Assembly: GCA_016699555.1 (NCBI GenBank)
Contig: CP064981.1
Coordinates: forward strand, 62,001-126,000
From: Candidatus Iainarchaeum sp.
GTDB lineage: Archaea > Iainarchaeota > Iainarchaeia > Iainarchaeales > VGJJ01
Length of the DNA stretch: 64,000 nt
Direction of reading: 5' to 3'
Shown here: positions 60,802-64,000 of the stretch, piece after piece
Numbering within the stretch: position 1 is the first letter of the stretch
How the letters are laid out: each line of letters opens with the position of its first letter
Notes under the pieces: model-generated
Seen by the model: the letters and a program-made list of their open reading frames with translations, nothing else
Databases searched by the model: none
What the model was told of the DNA's origin: nothing
Translations under genes and position numbers: made by a program

Positions 60802-60808
60802 TTTAATA
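60802..60808. promoter_or_regulatory. Shared divergent TATA-like element (DNPH1-like / hypothetical)
   Basis: TTTAATA lies about 25 nt before the ATG at 60830 (plus). It lies about 39 nt before the ATG at 60766 (minus), which has GGTGGAG in its short leader. The arrangement resembles that at 51862-51867. Confidence 0.45.
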
Positions 60809-60829
60809 CTCCCACTCACTTATTTTGGC

Positions 60830-61666
60830 ATGATCAAACATTTTGCCCGAGCAGGTAAACGACTCACCTCCTCACGCGCCAAAGACAATACGAAATTGGC
60901 GCCCTTTCAACCCATTATCGAACGCGTACGCGCGAAACAGAAAAATTATCCACTAAAGGAAGACCGACGATTCGTGCGCATGGGAATGGATCGAGGACGA
61001 TTATTGCATGAAACACTAAAAGAATATGAGAAAAAAATGCCCAAAGATAAGTGGGCAAAACAACCCGAATCAAAAATTTTTGTCGAAGAATATATGGCCT
61101 ATCATGCTATATTGGAACCATACTATCAAACCATCAATAACCCCGCTACCAGTACCGCTGAAAAAGAACGGGCATTGCGGGAAGCAGCAACTGCTATTCG
61201 CCAACACCTGAAAAATGGCCCAAAAGCACCCGTAGCAGAAGAGATTGAACCTGGGTCGCCTGCAGCACACCTTGTCCTTATCGCCCGGCAACCCATTGCT
61301 TCACCAGCGTTCACCCATGGACGGCTTGCCGCTCTCATCGCATTGCGCGCATTGGGGTATAAACCAACATCCAAGCCATACAAAATATTAGTTGGAATAA
61401 CCGCCAGACGCAACCTAGGAGAAACGGTACGGCGCCTTCAACTCACCATTAATGAAAGATATGCAGCGGGCAAAAAATATCGCAAAGCCCAACGATCCAA
61501 GGAACGAATCGAAGGATATGAGGAAAATCCACAACAAGCAATGGAACTAGCATTCCAACAGGCAGTTGGCACAGTTCGTGCGACCCTGCAAGCCTCACGA
61601 TTCAAACGATACTATCAGATTGTATTCAATGCACTAGAAAGAAAAGCACCGGGCGCACTGACATGA
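60830..61666 (+). CDS. Hypothetical basic helical protein
   Basis: A 278-aa, strongly basic protein. Segments include FVRMGMDRGRLLHETLKEYE, FVEEYMAYHAILEPYYQTIN, TSTAEKERALREAATAIRQH, HGRLAALIALRALGYKP and EETVRRLQLTINERY-like residues. No family or catalytic motif recognised. TATA spacing supports a leaderless start at the ATG. It is followed by a 49-nt gap and the convergent pus10 gene. Confidence 0.52.
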   Translation: MIKHFARAGKRLTSSRAKDNTKLAPFQPIIERVRAKQKNYPLKEDRRFVRMGMDRGRLLHETLKEYEKKMPKDKWAKQPESKIFVEEYMAYHAILEPYYQTINNPATSTAEKERALREAATAIRQHLKNGPKAPVAEEIEPGSPAAHLVLIARQPIASPAFTHGRLAALIALRALGYKPTSKPYKILVGITARRNLGETVRRLQLTINERYAAGKKYRKAQRSKERIEGYEENPQQAMELAFQQAVGTVRATLQASRFKRYYQIVFNALERKAPGALT

Positions 61667-61715
61667 CACTCCTAATGATTCTTACGGAGAAAATCATTAT
61701 TCGATGAATGCCCAA

Positions 61716-62747
61716 TCAAAACATTCGCTCACTTTCTTCCACTGCAAGCACATCCAATTCCTTGCACACGCATGGGATGCCTAACCATTCTGCGATAGAA
61801 GGGACGCTTCTACCCTCATCCCCAGAAACGAACTCCTTCACGTAACAGCCCGCACTCGTCTGCAGGAAAATCTCCACTTCATGCGCGCTCTTCGGGACCA
61901 CTTTCTCTAATACGACCCAGTGCGGGCGCTCCTTCATCACGCGCCTCTTCTCCACGCGAATGGGAGTGGTCTGCACCACATCCGCTTTATTCCCCACGTG
62001 CGTGTGCAGTTTCTCCAATGCAATAGGTTTTTCCGCATGCACGAGCGCGCGATAGCGTTTCGTGTGGTAGGCTTGCGTGACTTTAGCAACCGCATCGGGA
62101 GCAGCAAACGCCAAAGCGTGAAGCTCTACTTTTCCCTGCAATGCCTCATTAATTTTTTCTTCCAGCGCCCGCAAATCCACTTTTCGCACAAAGGGATTCT
62201 CAATCGTCAAGGCAAAAGGCCTTCCTTCGCCGAGCATGCGCACATCCACGTCCTCTCTGCCCGCGCCATGGAATAGGATTTCTTTCGCAGAAAACGCTTT
62301 TACAAAAAAAGGCGCGATCAATTCTTGCACGCTATCCTTTGTGAGAATCTTTTCTCCGTTACATATTTCACACGTTTTACCATTCCATTTTCCACGGCCC
62401 TTGCACTGATAGCAGAAATGGCGCGTCTGCGCGATCCCGCGCTGCAGCTTGCAGTACCGCCCCACGATGATTTGGGGAAAGATATCCACGACGAACGCAT
62501 TCAGCACCACATCCAGCAGCACATGCACGTGCGGCGCATCCAACACGGGCTTTTTCGATTTCCAAAAAGGAGCGGCAGAAACATATTGCTGCAACTGTTC
62601 GCGATACGCCGCTTTCAACGCCGCATCATTCGAGCGAATGCCAATCGAGAAAGAAGAAAACGAATAGGATTTCAACACGCTCTCCAACGCATGCGTGAGC
62701 AGCTTCCCTTCCTCGAGCGCGGGAGAGAGACGGATTTCATGGGGCAT
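61716..62747 (-). CDS. pus10: tRNA pseudouridine(54/55) synthase Pus10
   Basis: Makes pseudouridine 54 and 55 in archaeal tRNAs. The 343-aa protein has the zinc motif CYQCKGRGKWNGKTCEICNG, the catalytic-domain motifs FHGAGREDVDVRMLGEGRPF (with the catalytic Asp) and LTIENP, and the C-terminal FLQTSAGCYVKEFVSGDEGR and TPSIAEWLG-like end. The N-terminal part is shorter than in some homologues. TATA-like GGTTAAAAGG lies about 27 nt before the ATG. Confidence 0.93.
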   Translation of the reverse strand: MPHEIRLSPALEEGKLLTHALESVLKSYSFSSFSIGIRSNDAALKAAYREQLQQYVSAAPFWKSKKPVLDAPHVHVLLDVVLNAFVVDIFPQIIVGRYCKLQRGIAQTRHFCYQCKGRGKWNGKTCEICNGEKILTKDSVQELIAPFFVKAFSAKEILFHGAGREDVDVRMLGEGRPFALTIENPFVRKVDLRALEEKINEALQGKVELHALAFAAPDAVAKVTQAYHTKRYRALVHAEKPIALEKLHTHVGNKADVVQTTPIRVEKRRVMKERPHWVVLEKVVPKSAHEVEIFLQTSAGCYVKEFVSGDEGRSVPSIAEWLGIPCVCKELDVLAVEESERMF

Positions 62748-62926
62748 AGGAAAAGCTGGATTGACAACCCTTTTAACCCATCAAAGTCCACGACTGCGGC
62801 GCCACGGCATCGGAGCATTTAAAATCCAAAGAACCAGCATAGAGTATCTCCCCGGTGCAAGGGAATGGCCTCTCACAAGGGCGCTTCTCAACTCGTGCCG
62901 ACCTTGGGAAGATAGGACGTGGAACT

Positions 62927-63883
62927 ATGCCTAAAGCTGAAATTAAAGAGGTTAAAGACTTGCCCGGAATCGGCCCCCAAGCCGCCGAAAAGCTATTTTC
63001 TGCAGGATATAAGACCCTAGAAGCCATTGCAGTGGCATCCCCCATGGAATTGATTGAAGCCGCCTCTTTAGGAGAGGGAACGGCGGATAAAGCGATTAAA
63101 GCAGCCCGCGATGCACTCGAAATGGGGTATGAGAGCGCAGATGTCCTCGCCGAGCGCAGGAAGCTAGTGGGACGCGTTACAACCGGCTCCAAAGAACTCG
63201 ATACACTCATTGGAGGGGGAATCGAAACCCAATCCATCACCGAAGTATACGGAAAATTCGCCTCAGGAAAGACCCAGTGGTGCTTCCAGACCGCTGTCAC
63301 CGTCCAAGAGCCCAAGGATAAAGGTGGATTGGAAGGGAATTGCCTCTACATCGATTCGGAAAACTCCTTCCGCCCTGAGCGTGTCGCGGCCATCGCCGAA
63401 GCACGTGGGATGAACCCGGAAGAAGTGCTCAAGAACATCTATGTGGCACGCGCCTATAACGCCGACCACCAAATGCTCCTCGCAGAGAAAGCGGAAGAGA
63501 TGATCAAGGAAAAGAACATCAAGCTCCTGATCGTGGACTCATTGACCGCGCAATTCAGAAGCGAATTCATCGGACGCGGACAACTCGCGGATCGACAGCA
63601 GCGCTTGAACAAGCACATGCGCACCCTGCAGAAAATCGCCGAGATGAGCAACATCGCCGTTCTCGTAACCAACCAAGTCATGGAACGCCCCGACATCATG
63701 TTCGGAGACCCCACTGCACCCGTTGGAGGGAATGTCGTGGGACACGCATCCAAGACGCGACTCTACTTGCGCAAAGGAAAAGAGGAGAAAAGAATCGCAA
63801 AGCTCGTTGATTCGCCTTCGCTCCCAGACGGAGAAGCCGTTTACGCGGTAACCCCGCAAGGAATCGCGGACGTGGACGAATAG
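62927..63883 (+). CDS. radA: DNA repair and recombination protein RadA
   Basis: The archaeal Rad51/RecA recombinase. The 318-aa protein starts with a HhH domain (KDLPGIGPQAAEKLFSAGYK), then the polymerisation segment, Walker A EVYGKFASGKTQWCFQ, LYIDSENSFRPERV, Walker B IKLLIVDSLTAQFRSEF, L2 region VTNQVMERPDIMFGDPTAPV and GGNVVGHASKTRLYLRKG. I use the ATG at 62927 (MPKAEIKEV), the usual RadA N-terminus. TATA-like GCATTTAAAATCC at about 62814 predicts an approximately 80-nt leader, unusually long here. It works with RPA, also in the window. Confidence 0.96.
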   Translation: MPKAEIKEVKDLPGIGPQAAEKLFSAGYKTLEAIAVASPMELIEAASLGEGTADKAIKAARDALEMGYESADVLAERRKLVGRVTTGSKELDTLIGGGIETQSITEVYGKFASGKTQWCFQTAVTVQEPKDKGGLEGNCLYIDSENSFRPERVAAIAEARGMNPEEVLKNIYVARAYNADHQMLLAEKAEEMIKEKNIKLLIVDSLTAQFRSEFIGRGQLADRQQRLNKHMRTLQKIAEMSNIAVLVTNQVMERPDIMFGDPTAPVGGNVVGHASKTRLYLRKGKEEKRIAKLVDSPSLPDGEAVYAVTPQGIADVDE

Positions 63884-63893
63884 GCCTGTTTCG

Positions 63894-63983
63894 CGCCGGT
63901 TCCGTCCGGCGGGACCGGTTTTGATGAACCTTTTTTCAAAAGGTTCCGCGCGGAACGAGAACGGGTATCGCTTGCGCGATACC
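63894..63983 (+). repeat. Hairpin cluster after radA with CGAGAA linker
   Basis: Hairpins: arms CGCCGG/CCGGCG (63894-63911); arms GAACCTTTT/AAAAGGTTC preceded by GAT (63926-63946); arms GTTCC/GGAAC (63943-63956); then CGAGAACG and arms GGTATCGC/GCGATACC (63964-63983). The GAACC and GGTAT hairpins and the linker match the modules in the tRNA-Gly leaders. The window ends 17 bases later. Confidence 0.6.
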
Positions 63984-64000
63984 TGATAACTTATTTTTCT

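Overview
The window is archaeal chromosome. It carries archaeal information-processing genes: CCA-adding enzyme, Pelota, ABCE1, RFC small subunit, NreA, Rnp4, S19e/L39e/L31e, aIF6, prefoldin alpha, FtsY, SRP54, Pus10, RPA, RadA and GGGP synthase. It also has class III (archaeal) signal-peptide pilin-like protein and an archaeal prepilin peptidase. Genes are densely packed. Most have a TATA-like box 24-30 nt before the start codon, which implies leaderless mRNAs. Many small lineage-specific proteins, lysine-rich tails on ribosomal proteins and a bacterial-type ThrRS suggest a DPANN-like lineage (Diapherotrites/Micrarchaeota type); this placement is inference.

Layout. 0-9 kb: a methyltransferase, an SDR, a cyclic-2,3-diphosphoglycerate synthetase broken by one base, cca, a PilT/VirB11-type secretion ATPase, Elp3 and a resolvase-like nuclease. 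9-16.5 kb: a VapBC pair, Pelota, ABCE1 (also broken by one base), two membrane proteins and a large pilin-like protein. 16.5-28 kb: rfcS, then a 9.2-kb surface cassette (KaiC-like ATPase, membrane-anchor protein, and a beta-helix surface protein of about 2,380 aa) bounded by a 41-bp duplication of the rfcS 3' end, then nreA. 28-33 kb: a sigma-region-4-like HTH protein, thrS, a DUF6884-like/GIY-YIG-like pair and a DNA methyltransferase. 33-39 kb: four tRNA genes (Val-TAC and all three Gly isoacceptors GCC, TCC, CCC) among hairpin-rich repeats, thymidine kinase and orphan proteins. 39-49 kb: the operon rps19e-pdcd5-rpl39e-rpl31e-eif6, then pfdA-ftsY, a His-rich/CcdA redox group, srp54, prepilin peptidase and an epimerase. 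49-64 kb: an AP-endonuclease-like protein, GGGP synthase, an MBL hydrolase, RPA, aconitase plus isocitrate dehydrogenase, a surface glycosidase-like protein, a DNPH1-like hydrolase, Pus10 and RadA.

Three observations stand out. (1) The 9.2-kb cassette looks like an insertion at the 3' end of rfcS. Its two membrane proteins share a homologous anchor module with a cytoplasmic coiled tail, and a KaiC-type ATPase is the third gene, so it may be a surface-sensing or ATP-driven system that has not been described. (2) Three tRNA genes have a common distant promoter block and long leaders made of covarying hairpins. The same modules recur after small genes and after radA. (3) Two tRNA 3' ends are duplicated downstream of roughly 85-106-bp hairpin inserts, which mirrors the rfcS case on a small scale.

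The two frameshifts are single-base losses in homopolymers within otherwise full-length conserved genes and are probably sequence errors.
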